A stretch of 18,519 bases of DNA from NCBI GenBank assembly GCA_031380225.1, contig JANNFX010000165.1:1-18519 (forward strand), in the 5' to 3' direction. The notes beneath the pieces are model-generated. The model searched no databases. It saw only the letters and a list, made by a program, of their open reading frames with translations, and had not been told where the DNA came from. Within the stretch, counting starts at the first letter, position 1, and the number at the start of each line of letters is the position of its first letter. Positions 1 through 8,849 of the stretch are shown piece by piece. The position numbers and the translations under genes were made by a program. This DNA comes from JANNFX01 sp031380225 (GTDB lineage: Bacteria; Pseudomonadota; Alphaproteobacteria; Rhizobiales; Hyphomicrobiaceae).

Positions 1-1758
1 AACCTCAAATCCGGCGCCGGCGTTACAAACTCCGGATTTACCGATATCGGCACTTTGACCGGCTCCAAGGGAACTGTTGTGGTCGAAAATGCTGGCACCA
101 CCTGGCAGGACGTTTCAATCGCTGTTGGTTTTTCTGGCACCGGATCGCTAACCATTCAAGACAAAGCGAGCGTTTCAACCACCTCAATGTCACTCGGCTC
201 GCTAACGGGTGGCGATGGCGCGCTTCTACTCAAGGATGCAGGCTCGAAATTGACGGTCAGCAATGACCTCGCCATTGGCGGCGCGCTCGAAGACGGCGGT
301 ACCGGGGCACTGACGGTGCAAAACGCTGCGACTGCCAGCATTACAAATACGATCCGGGTTTGGGGTGACGGCACGCTCAACGTTCTAACTGGCGGCACAG
401 TGAACGTCGGATCACCGGCTGGACCGGTTGCGGGGTCGCTCAACATCGGCGCGGCGGGGCTTGTCGAAGGCACTGGCGCAATCAATGCGGCCATCGTCAA
501 TAATGGCGTGCTGCAGGCCACCGATTTTAACAAAGTGCTCGCCGATACGGCTATGACGGTCACCGGCGGCATTACTGGGACCGGCACAATCAAACTGCAG
601 GGCGATGCAACGCTTGATATCAACGGCGCTGTCGCTGCCACGCAAACGGTTTTGTTCGATACGATATTCGCCGGCGCGGATTCGACGCTGAATATTGCCG
701 CCGCGGGCGCTTCCGGCTTCAGTGCCACCATCAACGGCTTCGATACCGGCGACAAGATACGGCTGTCCAACACGCTTGGCGCCCAAGCGTCGTTCGATAC
801 CGTTACCAATCTGCTGACCGTAAAGGATTTCACTGGCGCAACCGTGGCGAGCTTGAAGCTCACCGACTTCAATGATGGCGACACGTTTGCCGCCTTCACC
901 GATGGTGCGAAGGGCTCGTACATCAGAGTTGACGACGGCACCAACACCGGCCCGCCCACCATTATCTCCGGTGGCGGCGGCGCAACGGCCGATATCAAAA
1001 TCGGTGAAAACAAAACCGAACTCGGGTTCGAGATTAAGGCAACGGATCCCGATAACGACAAGTTAAGCTATCGGGTCGTCGGCGGCGCAGACGCTGCACT
1101 CTTCCGGATCGCGGACGGGGATGGGGTGTTCTTCGATCTCCACTTCAAAACAGCGGCCAACTTCGAGAACCCTCTCGATGCCGGCAAGAACAATGTCTAT
1201 GAAGTCATCGTCGCTGCCGAAGATGGACGTGGCGGATACGATACGCAAACTGTCACTGTCGCAGTGACCAACAATCCAAATCCGTTAAACGGAGACTCGA
1301 AGGCTAATATTCTAATTGGCAGCGATGACCCTGAAAAGATCTTCGGATTCGCTGGCAACGACACGCTAATTGGTAACTTTGGCAACGATGTTCTGACTGG
1401 CGGCACCGGGCGCGATTTCATGACCGGCGGCGGCGGCCTAGATGACTTCGATTTCAATGCGAAATTAGAAACCGGCAAGACTGCTGCCACGCGCGACCGG
1501 ATCAGCGACTTCAAACATGGGCAGGACGACATCGATCTCCGCACCATCGATGCCAACTCCAACGCGGGGGGCAATCAAAACTTCAAGTTCATCAGCACCA
1601 AGGCCTTCACTCACCTCGCCGGCGAGGTTCATGTGCGTTACGAAGGCGGAGGCGCGCGCACAATCGTCGAAGGCGACGTCAATGGAGACGGTAAGGCCGA
1701 TTTCATGATCGAACTGACCGGCAACATCAATCTTTCGGCGAGTGATTTTATTTTGTAG
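1..1758 (+). CDS. Secreted RTX/cadherin-like repeat protein (C-terminal part)
   Basis: The reading frame is open from base 1 with no convincing start, so the 5' end lies outside the window; 585 residues are visible. Residues ~15-140 are Gly/Thr/Ser-rich beta repeats (pattern GTGSLTI, GTGALTV, DGTLNV) resembling the repeats of autotransporters and PEP-CTERM proteins. Residues ~320-425 look like a cadherin-like domain (ATDPDNDKLSYRV, DGRGGYDTQTVTV). Residues ~437-486 contain tandem RTX nonapeptides (GFAGNDTLI, GNFGNDVLT, GGTGRDFMT), which in this family bind calcium. The tail resembles the serralysin C-terminal region and ends in DFIL, as in type I secretion substrates. It is probably an adhesin or matrix protein exported by a type I system. 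No enzymatic domain is visible, and no secretion genes are adjacent. It ends 9 bases before the convergent hydrolase gene. Confidence 0.85.
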   Translation, partial: NLKSGAGVTNSGFTDIGTLTGSKGTVVVENAGTTWQDVSIAVGFSGTGSLTIQDKASVSTTSMSLGSLTGGDGALLLKDAGSKLTVSNDLAIGGALEDGGTGALTVQNAATASITNTIRVWGDGTLNVLTGGTVNVGSPAGPVAGSLNIGAAGLVEGTGAINAAIVNNGVLQATDFNKVLADTAMTVTGGITGTGTIKLQGDATLDINGAVAATQTVLFDTIFAGADSTLNIAAAGASGFSATINGFDTGDKIRLSNTLGAQASFDTVTNLLTVKDFTGATVASLKLTDFNDGDTFAAFTDGAKGSYIRVDDGTNTGPPTIISGGGGATADIKIGENKTELGFEIKATDPDNDKLSYRVVGGADAALFRIADGDGVFFDLHFKTAANFENPLDAGKNNVYEVIVAAEDGRGGYDTQTVTVAVTNNPNPLNGDSKANILIGSDDPEKIFGFAGNDTLIGNFGNDVLTGGTGRDFMTGGGGLDDFDFNAKLETGKTAATRDRISDFKHGQDDIDLRTIDANSNAGGNQNFKFISTKAFTHLAGEVHVRYEGGGARTIVEGDVNGDGKADFMIELTGNINLSASDFIL

Positions 1759-1767
1759 TGCACGCCT

Positions 1768-2823
1768 TCACCTCGCAAAACGAGCAATACGCGCCAGAAC
1801 ATCTTGCAGCGGGCTCTCGACCCAGGCGTTGGTCATCAGATCGCGGTGGCTGTAGCCGCGCTCAACCGGCAGGAACACGACGCTGCCTTTTTGCAGCGCG
1901 CCATCGAGATTGTTGTCAATTGCGATGCCCTGCTCGCTCAAGCTGCGTTGCAATTCCTCGTTGCGGCTGCGCGTGCCGTCGAGATATGCGCTGACAAAAA
2001 AGCCGGACCGGTTGGACGTGATCCAATCTTGGAACTTCGCCAACTCGCCATACAGGGCGTCGAACAGGACAACGCCTTTTACGCGCTTGCCAAGTCCGCC
2101 TTTCGCGACCGACCATGCGGCCGGCATGAAACCGCCGCTGTAGCCGACGATCACGACCGGCAGACTGGCAAACGTGCGCACGGCCTTCTTGTCGGACATC
2201 ATCGTGGCGAGGGCCTGCGCAGCCTCTCCGGTGAATTGCCCAAACGCTCCTTTGATCCAGAATTTACCAGGGCTTGAATCGGCAGCGTCGGCGGCTAGTT
2301 CCGGCGCCACCAATACGGCGTTAAGGCCGGACGCTGTCAGCTGCTCTGCGACGCGCTGGCGATCGAGCACGTCACGTTCGATAGTGGCGCCATGGCCATG
2401 AAAGAACACGATCATCAGGGCCGGCTTGCGGAGTTGGAAGCCTTTAGGAATATGCAGGAGAACACGGCGGTCATTGTACGCCTCATCCTGCCAGAGCACA
2501 TGGCCATAGGGGGTCGTGTGTCCAAGCCGGCCATCGGGTCCGGTAACATCCAAAAACGGCCGGCCGGTCGTTGGCACGACGCCTTTGAAGGGAAACGGCG
2601 CTGTTTCGAACTCCAGCACGCTCGTCAAATCGGCCGGCAACGGGCCTTTGCGGGAGGCTACCAATTTCGGTTGCGGCGCGCGCGGGGGTTGTAGTTGCGT
2701 GGTTTTAGCGATGGCGAAGCCGGTGGCGGACCACAATAAAGCCATTGAAATAAAAACAGAAACAAGGACTGATAACCATATGCGCGGGATCCAGTCCAGC
2801 GCCACGACTGGCCATTTAATCAT
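1768..2823 (-). CDS. Membrane-anchored alpha/beta hydrolase family protein
   Basis: A 351-residue protein. The ATG at 2823 is preferred over the longer frame reaching 2934 because a GGGGA ribosome-binding site lies a few bases upstream and the protein then begins with a clean signal anchor (hydrophobic residues ~15-35). The rest fits the alpha/beta hydrolase fold: FHGHG at ~141-145 after a hydrophobic strand (oxyanion region), nucleophile elbow GYSGG with Ser229, a candidate acid Asp255 in LFDALYG, and candidate His326 in GYSHRDLM. The catalytic domain probably faces the periplasm. The substrate cannot be told; esterase, lipase or a polymer-modifying enzyme are possible. The gene is convergent with the RTX gene and divergent from the APC permease. 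Confidence 0.75.
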   Translation of the reverse strand: MIKWPVVALDWIPRIWLSVLVSVFISMALLWSATGFAIAKTTQLQPPRAPQPKLVASRKGPLPADLTSVLEFETAPFPFKGVVPTTGRPFLDVTGPDGRLGHTTPYGHVLWQDEAYNDRRVLLHIPKGFQLRKPALMIVFFHGHGATIERDVLDRQRVAEQLTASGLNAVLVAPELAADAADSSPGKFWIKGAFGQFTGEAAQALATMMSDKKAVRTFASLPVVIVGYSGGFMPAAWSVAKGGLGKRVKGVVLFDALYGELAKFQDWITSNRSGFFVSAYLDGTRSRNEELQRSLSEQGIAIDNNLDGALQKGSVVFLPVERGYSHRDLMTNAWVESPLQDVLARIARFAR

Positions 2824-2957
2824 CGATACGTCCCCAACCGTATTCACGTTAAACCTACTATCGCGATCGGCTAGCTTTGAGCAACGATTGAGACAAACTG
2901 ATGCTTGGCGGTCACCCAATTCAGCGGCCAACATCCTAAAGTCACCTCATCTCAGCA

Positions 2958-4370
2958 ATGAGCTTGGTCCTCGTAACTCGTCCCAAGGCATTCATGATCC
3001 GGCCCGATTTGATAGGTTCCCCTGCAGCGGTCCCACGAGCCAGTTCACCGCGAGCGCGCGTCACGCTGGCGACCGCCGTTGCCATTGCAGTTGCCGACAT
3101 GATCGGCATTGGTGTTTTCACCAGTTTAGGGTTTCAAGTCGGCGATATCCCATCCGGATTTTCGCTGATGATGCTGTGGCTGATCGGCGGAATTGCGGCG
3201 CTATCTGGTGCGCTTTGTTACGCTGAACTCGCCGCCGCCTTCCCGCGCTCGGGCGGCGAATATACGTATATGTCGCGCACCCTGCATCCAGCGGCAGGAT
3301 TTCTAGCAGGTTGGATTTCAGCGACAGTCGGCTTTGCCGCGCCGACAGCGCTCGCAGCCATGGCCTTCGGCCAATATGCCTCCGGTGTCATGCCTGGATT
3401 GCCGGCGATGCCAATCGGGCTGGCACTGGTGTGGTTGACGGCAATCGTTCACTTGAGCGGCTTGAAGCATAGCGCACAATTTCAAAACGTATCGACGTGG
3501 ATCAAGATTGTGCTGATCGTTGGATTGATCGTAGCCGGGTTCACCTTATCAGAGGGCCAGCCAATTTCATTCGCCCCATCATCGGCAGACACGACCCACA
3601 TTTTCGCACCGGCGTTTGCGATCAGTCTGGTGTTCGTGATGTACTCCTACTCAGGCTGGAACGCCGCAACTTACATCGCCGATGAAATCGAAACACCAGA
3701 GAAGACACTGCCAAGCGCTCTCATTATCGCAACCCTCATCGTGATCGCGCTCTACATCGGCCTCAACGCCGCGTTTCTTTATTCGACGCCAATGGCCGCG
3801 ATGAAGGGCAAGCTCGATATCGGGCTGATCGCTGGCCAGCACATCTTTGGCGAAACTGGCGCACGCCTCGTCGCTGGCTTAATTTGCTTTGGGCTCGTTT
3901 CATCGATAAGCGCCATGATGTGGATTGGGCCGCGCGTCACCAAGGCCATGGGTGAGGATACGCCGGCCATGGGCTTTTTTGCGCGAACGTCCAGCTTGGG
4001 TGTTCCCGCCAATGCCATTTTGTTGCAGGTAGTACTTGTGACCGCTTATATGGCGACGCAGAGCTTCGACAACGTGCTTGAGTATATGCAGTTCAGCTTG
4101 ACGCTGTGCTCGTTCTTGACCGTATTCGGTATGATGGTGTTGCGCATCACGAACCCTGATTTGCCGCGGCCTTATCGCACGTGGGGCTACCCAATTACGC
4201 CCCTGATCTTTTTGGGCATTACATTGTACATGCTGATCTACATGGTGCAGGAGCGGCCCGAGCAATCTATGGCCGGCTTAGCGACCGCCGCATTGGGCCT
4301 GCTGGTTTACGCGCTATCGTCGCCGGCCAGCCGGCCTCGGACTCGAATGGAGCCTCAATCTCATGCTTAA
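2958..4370 (+). CDS. APC superfamily amino-acid permease
   Basis: A 470-residue integral membrane protein with about 12 hydrophobic segments, typical for the amino acid-polyamine-organocation family (AA_permease_2). Helix 1 carries the unwound substrate/ion-binding motif GIGVF (residues ~50-54). Helix 2 to loop contains CYAELAAAFPRSGGEY (~87-102), a hallmark of SteT/LAT-like members. It is expected to move amino acids across the inner membrane; the substrate is not readable. The start is uncertain: ATG 2958 has no clear ribosome-binding site, whereas ATG 2994 (protein begins MIRPDLIG) has AAGG six bases upstream, which would remove 12 residues. Its stop codon overlaps the next gene by 8 bases, so the two are probably translated together. 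Confidence 0.85.
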   Translation: MSLVLVTRPKAFMIRPDLIGSPAAVPRASSPRARVTLATAVAIAVADMIGIGVFTSLGFQVGDIPSGFSLMMLWLIGGIAALSGALCYAELAAAFPRSGGEYTYMSRTLHPAAGFLAGWISATVGFAAPTALAAMAFGQYASGVMPGLPAMPIGLALVWLTAIVHLSGLKHSAQFQNVSTWIKIVLIVGLIVAGFTLSEGQPISFAPSSADTTHIFAPAFAISLVFVMYSYSGWNAATYIADEIETPEKTLPSALIIATLIVIALYIGLNAAFLYSTPMAAMKGKLDIGLIAGQHIFGETGARLVAGLICFGLVSSISAMMWIGPRVTKAMGEDTPAMGFFARTSSLGVPANAILLQVVLVTAYMATQSFDNVLEYMQFSLTLCSFLTVFGMMVLRITNPDLPRPYRTWGYPITPLIFLGITLYMLIYMVQERPEQSMAGLATAALGLLVYALSSPASRPRTRMEPQSHA

Positions 4371-5637
4371 ATCAATTCTGGCAGCGTTGGCGGCGGCCGT
4401 GATCGCAGCTTCACTGGCAATCGGGGCTTCAACGGCGACAGCGGCCCAAATCTCAAGCTATGATGACACCGCGCGGTTTTTGGCCGGCATGACGCCCAAC
4501 GCAAGTTCGCCTTTGACTGCACTGACCCATGATGCTGACTGGCAGAACCATACCAAGGTGTTTGACCAGGCCTGGACCCAGCTTGATCAGAACCAGCTTG
4601 CAAAGGTCCGCACCTGGTCTGCGGCCAACATCAAGGATTTTCAGCCAGTCCTCTACTATATGTTCAGCGGTCCTGATTTTCTCTACGCTAACGCGTTCTT
4701 TCCCAACGCCAGTACCTATGTTTTCAGCGGTCTTGAGCCGGTCGGCAAAGTGCCCGAATTGACCGAAATGAAACCTGGATCGCTGGAACAGGATTTGCGC
4801 GAACTTCAAACGTCTTTGAACTCAGTGTTCAGCTTCAGCTTTTTTATCACAAAAAAAATGCGGGTTGAGCTGGCAACCGGCCGGATGACCGGAACGCTGC
4901 CTGTTTTGTATGTGTTCCTGGCGCGCGCAGGTAAAACCATCACGGCTGTCGACTTTGTCGATTTGGCGGAGGACGGCAGCGTTAGCACGGGGGTTGATGT
5001 CGCCAAGGCTAAAGGCGTCAAAATCAGTTTCACTGGCACCGGCGGTCAAGCCCAGACGCTCTATTATTTTAGCACCGACATCTCGGACACGGGCGTTGCA
5101 AAGAGCGGCTTCTTGCAGTTCTGCGCTTCTCTTGGAAAAGGCTCCAGCTTTATCAAGAGTGCTTCTTACTTGATGCACATTGATGCGTTCTCGAAAGTCC
5201 GGTCATTCCTGCTCGATAACAGCACTCAAATTCTGCAAGATGATAGCGGTATCCCGGTTAAGTATTTCGACGCCGTCTCGTGGCAATTAATTCCATACGG
5301 CAATTACCTGACCCCGATCAGCTTGTTCCCCAATACCTACCAATCAAAACTGAAAGACGTGTTTCAAAAGGCTCCGAAATCACCACTCGATTTCAGCTTC
5401 GGATACCGCTGGCGGGCGCGCGAATCCAATTTGATGCAAGCCGTCAAAGGCAGCCCGGCGGTACAAGACATCCAGCCACCAACTGATCGGCCTAATTCAG
5501 TGCCGGCTGCGGAGACGCCCAAGCCGAAAGCATCGCTCGATACCAAACCCCGCCGCACAAAAAATTATCGCACCGCTCAGCGGTTGCAGAAGACCAGCAA
5601 GAACGAAGCCTTCGACTGGAACCCGTTCAAACCCTGA
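4363..5637 (+). CDS. Secreted protein of unknown function
   Basis: A 424-residue protein that I cannot assign to a family. It begins with a clear Sec signal peptide (MLKSILAALAAAVIAAS...) with likely cleavage after residues 25-28 (ATAA), so the mature protein should be periplasmic or secreted. The body (~30-360) is a mixed, well-structured sequence rich in aromatic residues (YYMFSGPDFLYANAFFPNAS at ~99-118) with beta-like stretches (VLYVFLARAGKTITAVDFVDL). The last ~60 residues are Pro/Lys/Arg-rich and probably disordered. The ATG lies inside the upstream permease gene (8-base overlap), which suggests translational coupling. An A8 run at 4851-4858 keeps frame. It ends 16 bases before a convergent gene. 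Confidence 0.75.
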   Translation: MLKSILAALAAAVIAASLAIGASTATAAQISSYDDTARFLAGMTPNASSPLTALTHDADWQNHTKVFDQAWTQLDQNQLAKVRTWSAANIKDFQPVLYYMFSGPDFLYANAFFPNASTYVFSGLEPVGKVPELTEMKPGSLEQDLRELQTSLNSVFSFSFFITKKMRVELATGRMTGTLPVLYVFLARAGKTITAVDFVDLAEDGSVSTGVDVAKAKGVKISFTGTGGQAQTLYYFSTDISDTGVAKSGFLQFCASLGKGSSFIKSASYLMHIDAFSKVRSFLLDNSTQILQDDSGIPVKYFDAVSWQLIPYGNYLTPISLFPNTYQSKLKDVFQKAPKSPLDFSFGYRWRARESNLMQAVKGSPAVQDIQPPTDRPNSVPAAETPKPKASLDTKPRRTKNYRTAQRLQKTSKNEAFDWNPFKP

Positions 5638-5653
5638 TCTCGTTGGCTTGGGT

Positions 5654-6763
5654 TCAGCGACCGGCCCAGCGGCTGCCGTTCCAGAATACAGGAAAAAATG
5701 ACGGCACGCGGGCGTCGCCGTTGGTCTCAAAACTTTCGTTAGGCGGATCAGCTGCGACAAGCGCAGCGCTAACCGGCTCACTGGCTGTATTACCAGAGCG
5801 CGCAACCGCCTTAGCCCAAATGCGGATGGCTTCGCCGGTCGCCGAAGACGCAGCATCTCTCATCGCCTCGTTGCGGAGCACTGTATCTGACACCACGTCG
5901 CCGCCAACCGGCGGGTAGCGTGTTAGGACAGTGACCGAAGTATCCTTCGCCGCTGGTTGACGCGCAAAGTCTGCAGTGGCTAAGCTTTCCGATCCAAGAA
6001 CCGGCGCCGTCAGCCCCGCGGAGCGAGCGGCCGTCACGATGATGTTGGCTTCGGCCGGATACCCCGCAAAGAAAATCGCGCGGGGTTTGGCGGCAGTGAG
6101 CGCTTTGATCGCCGGCGCATAGTCGTTCTCACTAGCCACGATTGGCAAATCAAGCGGCGCTGGTTGCGACTTTGCAACGAGTGCTGTGCTAACCGCGGCG
6201 GCCAACGTGCGCGAGTAAGACGTTTTGTCATGCACAACAGCGATCGGCCCACTACCAGGCTGTGCCGATAACCAATCGGCGGCAACGGCGCCTTGGCGAT
6301 CATCGCGCCCGGCTAGGCGGAATATCGTCTTACCCGCCCGCTTGTCAGTTAATCTGGGATGGCGTGAGACGGTGGCGATGAACACGATCCCAGCAGGCCC
6401 GTAGAGGCCTGCAGCTGCTAACGCTGCTTTCGCGCACGGGTGCCCGACAACGAGGCGGACTTGTTTCTGAATAAAGGTCTGTGCCGCAGCCGCTGCTCCT
6501 CCTTCCGTGCAGGCATCATCGAGGACGATAAGCTCCAAAGGTTCGCCGAGAACGCCGCCTTTTCCGTTAATTTCATTGATGGCCGCTTCTGCCGCTTGGC
6601 GGATCGCGTCGGCGATACCTTGTTCCCGGCCATTGGCGGGGCCGGCAACGCCAATCAGGGTTGCGGCAGTGGCAGACGGCGGGCAAACGGCAGCGAGCAT
6701 CGCCATCATCGGCAAGCAGCGAAATCTCAAAATTTTGTTTGAAAAGACCAAAGTTGAGAGCAT
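5654..6763 (-). CDS. Branched-chain amino-acid-type periplasmic binding protein (Peripla_BP_6)
   Basis: A 369-residue protein of the LivJ/ANF-receptor-like type I solute-binding family. The signal peptide is residues ~1-34, ending SATAA. After it comes the family opening TLIGVAGPANG, then AAINEINGKGGVLGEPLELIVLDDACTEG, and GHPCAKAALAAAGLYGPAGIVFI; Cys86 and Cys110 match the disulfide seen in LivJ-type proteins. ATG 6763 is preferred over GTG 6775; no strong ribosome-binding site is visible for either. The Cys at 26 does not sit in a good lipobox, so the protein is probably soluble. No ABC permease or ATPase genes are in the window, so it is an orphan. The ligand may be a branched-chain amino acid, amide or aromatic compound. 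Confidence 0.82.
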   Translation of the reverse strand: MLSTLVFSNKILRFRCLPMMAMLAAVCPPSATAATLIGVAGPANGREQGIADAIRQAAEAAINEINGKGGVLGEPLELIVLDDACTEGGAAAAAQTFIQKQVRLVVGHPCAKAALAAAGLYGPAGIVFIATVSRHPRLTDKRAGKTIFRLAGRDDRQGAVAADWLSAQPGSGPIAVVHDKTSYSRTLAAAVSTALVAKSQPAPLDLPIVASENDYAPAIKALTAAKPRAIFFAGYPAEANIIVTAARSAGLTAPVLGSESLATADFARQPAAKDTSVTVLTRYPPVGGDVVSDTVLRNEAMRDAASSATGEAIRIWAKAVARSGNTASEPVSAALVAADPPNESFETNGDARVPSFFPVFWNGSRWAGR

Positions 6764-6846
6764 CAGGCCGCGCACGTTGCCAAATCAGTTCGTCCATGAT
6801 CGCACGGGCGCGCGATCCGGTGAAGCCCTGTCCACATCTAGAATTC

Positions 6847-6878
6847 CCCCTCCCCCGCCAGACGAAGCGCAGGAGGGG
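6847..6878. repeat. GC-rich inverted repeat between binding-protein and permease genes
   Basis: CCCCTCC at 6847-6853 pairs with GGAGGGG at 6872-6878, with a few further inner pairs (CGC/GCG), forming a C-rich/G-rich hairpin. It starts 13 bases beyond the stop codon of the minus-strand permease, so it could act as its terminator, but no T-tract follows. Similar C/G-rich intergenic hairpins are common in alphaproteobacteria and may be a dispersed repeat; that is inference. Confidence 0.45.
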
Positions 6879-6890
6879 ATGGGGAACCTA

Positions 6891-8303
6891 TCAAGTCGCA
6901 GCCGCCAACTTACTGTTGCGCATCGAATACCCGAAATAGATCACCAAGCCTGCAGCCAGCCATAAGATAAAGCGCAAGTGAGTAACGGCGGGTAGAAACG
7001 CGATCAAGGCACCACACGACAATATACCTAAAACTGGCAACAGTGGACCGAATGGCATTTTAAACGGCCGCGGCATCTCAGGGTGGTTGCGGCGCAGAAC
7101 GATGACGCCGGCGCACACCAGCACGAAGGCTGCAAGCGTGCCGACGTTGACGAGCTCAGCCAGAACCCCAAGAGGTGTAAAGCCGGCTGCAAAAGCCATG
7201 ATCAGGCCGGTGATCACCGTTGTCCGCACGGGAGTCTGTGTGGTTGGATTGATCACCGAGAAAAAGCCCGGCAGCAGGCCATCGCGCGATACGCCGACGA
7301 TAATGCGCGTCAGACCGTAGTAGAGCACCAGCATCACGGTCGTGAGGCCAAATATCACCCCCGTCGCAACGAGTGCAGAAGCCCAGTTATAGCCGATTTG
7401 CTGCAACGCGTGAGCGACCGGCGACGGCACGTTGAGGCTTGTATAAGGCACGATGCCAGTTAGCAACCCAGACACAAGGATGTAGATCACAGTGCAAAAA
7501 ACCAGCGATCCCAGAATTCCAATCGGCACATCGCGTTGCGGATCGTGTGCTTCTTCGACAGCGGTCGAAACCGCATCGAAGCCGACATAGGCGAAAAACA
7601 CTAACGACGCACCAGCCAGCACGCCAACAGTCTTGCCATCGGCAGTCGTGTCAAACCAACCAAACGGCATGAATGGCGTCCAGTTCTCAGGGTGAATATT
7701 GAACACTGCAACGCAGACGAAAACAGCAATGGTCAATAACTTGACGGCAACCGCGATGGCATTGATGCGCGCGCTTTCTTTGACACCGGCAATCAACAGA
7801 AACATCAGCAATAGAATGATCGCAACAGCCGGCACATTGCAGATGCCACCGCCCCCTTCGGCAAAAGGCCCTTTGGTCAACTCGACCGGCAGCCCTAAGC
7901 CAACGGCCGTCAGTGCGTTATTGAAGTAGCCTGACCAGCCATTGGCAACGGCAGCAACTGAAACTCCGTATTCGAGGATCAGGTCCCAGGCGATTATCCA
8001 GGCAATGAACTCGCCGAATGCCGCGTAGCTGTAGCCGTATGCGCTGCCGCAACCGCCTACGCTCGCCGCCAATTCCGCGTAAGCCAGCGCCGCAAAGGTG
8101 CAGGCAATGCCCGCGACGACGAACGATAACACGACAGCCGGGCCTGATTGGGTGGCGGCCGCATGTCCCGTGAGCACGAAAATGCCGGTGCCGATGATGG
8201 CGCCAACGCCCAGCACGGTCAGGTCGAATGCGGTCAGGCACTTTTTAAGACCATGATCCGTATTGTCGTAGGACACTGGCTTCTTGCGAAAAAGTGCATT
8301 CAT
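6891..8303 (-). CDS. Amino-acid permease, CAT/YfnA-like (APC superfamily)
   Basis: A 470-residue protein with about 12 transmembrane helices. The N-terminus matches the cationic amino-acid transporter branch: a soluble start ending in GLKKCLTAFDLTVLGVGAIIG, the helix-1 motif GTGIF (~38-42), then YAELAASVGGCGSAYGYSY (~75-93) and GEFIAWIIAWDLILEYG. The C-terminal RRNHPEMPRPFKMPFGP is also typical. The start is strongly supported by a perfect AGGAGG (8310-8315), six bases from the ATG. It is predicted to import amino acids by proton symport; lysine/arginine cannot be told from neutral substrates by sequence. It lies upstream of the binding-protein gene on the same strand, but the hairpin between them suggests separate transcripts. 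Confidence 0.9.
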   Translation of the reverse strand: MNALFRKKPVSYDNTDHGLKKCLTAFDLTVLGVGAIIGTGIFVLTGHAAATQSGPAVVLSFVVAGIACTFAALAYAELAASVGGCGSAYGYSYAAFGEFIAWIIAWDLILEYGVSVAAVANGWSGYFNNALTAVGLGLPVELTKGPFAEGGGGICNVPAVAIILLLMFLLIAGVKESARINAIAVAVKLLTIAVFVCVAVFNIHPENWTPFMPFGWFDTTADGKTVGVLAGASLVFFAYVGFDAVSTAVEEAHDPQRDVPIGILGSLVFCTVIYILVSGLLTGIVPYTSLNVPSPVAHALQQIGYNWASALVATGVIFGLTTVMLVLYYGLTRIIVGVSRDGLLPGFFSVINPTTQTPVRTTVITGLIMAFAAGFTPLGVLAELVNVGTLAAFVLVCAGVIVLRRNHPEMPRPFKMPFGPLLPVLGILSCGALIAFLPAVTHLRFILWLAAGLVIYFGYSMRNSKLAAAT

Positions 8304-8532
8304 AGTCGTCCTCCTGACGGGGCGATAGCGCGCGCGGGCGATTCGACCCCGTAGAGGGCCGCTCCTTCAATAGCATGTCATTATGGGCTGCACAGCCATC
8401 GCCGGTTTGCGGCGGTCGATTCCGCCTTGAACCATGGATAAGGAGCCACGCTGCGCTAAATCCAGGGTGAGAACGGGCAATTCACTCGTAACTCGTGGGT
8501 GGCTTCATGCCGAACATGACCAACCTCACAAA

Positions 8533-8775
8533 CTACAGCATATTATGCGTGCCATCGCAGAACGGCTCGTCGCCTGTTTGTTTGCAGCCGCAAAGGTTGA
8601 ACGTCCCCGTCGATGGCGCTTCAAATTTCATCGGCTCAAGGCCGGTATCTTTGTGCGAGCCATCACAGAATGGCTGCTTCTTCGACAGTCCGCAGCGGCA
8701 AAAGAAATAGGGCGTCCCCGCAACCAGCTCGACTTGATAGGGGCCCTTTTGGGCAACGACGGGATCTTGTGCCAT
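8533..8775 (-). CDS. Double CDGSH iron-sulfur domain protein
   Basis: An 80-residue protein with two complete CDGSH [2Fe-2S] sites of the 3Cys-1His type: CRCGLSKKQPFCDGSH (Cys26, Cys28, Cys37, His41) and CGCKQTGDEPFCDGTH (Cys62, Cys64, Cys73, His77). Both carry all four ligands. Two tandem sites in one small soluble protein are the layout of bacterial homologues of mitochondrial CISD3/MiNT. There is no signal peptide or membrane anchor, so it should be cytoplasmic. Members of the family do electron or cluster transfer; the specific role is unknown. The gene follows soxZ on the same strand after 74 bases, so it may be the last gene of a soxY-soxZ-CDGSH unit. Confidence 0.9.
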   Translation of the reverse strand: MAQDPVVAQKGPYQVELVAGTPYFFCRCGLSKKQPFCDGSHKDTGLEPMKFEAPSTGTFNLCGCKQTGDEPFCDGTHNML

Positions 8776-8849
8776 GGATTTATGCCTGCTTACTGCGGAC
8801 GAACGCTCACAAGCGACCTAACTGCTACTTGGCGGCCAGGCAAGGGGTG

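Noticed and set aside
156..1061. 301-residue minus-strand open frame opposite the RTX gene
   Set aside because: Low-complexity Ser/Pro/Val composition is typical of an antisense shadow of Gly/Thr/Asp-rich repeats.
4851..4858. A8 run as a programmed frameshift or slippage site
   Set aside because: The reading frame continues normally through it, and no alternative frame of note begins there.
5654..6763. Lipoprotein signal in the binding protein
   Set aside because: The residues before Cys26 (AAV) are not a good lipobox, and a standard cleavage site SATAA follows.
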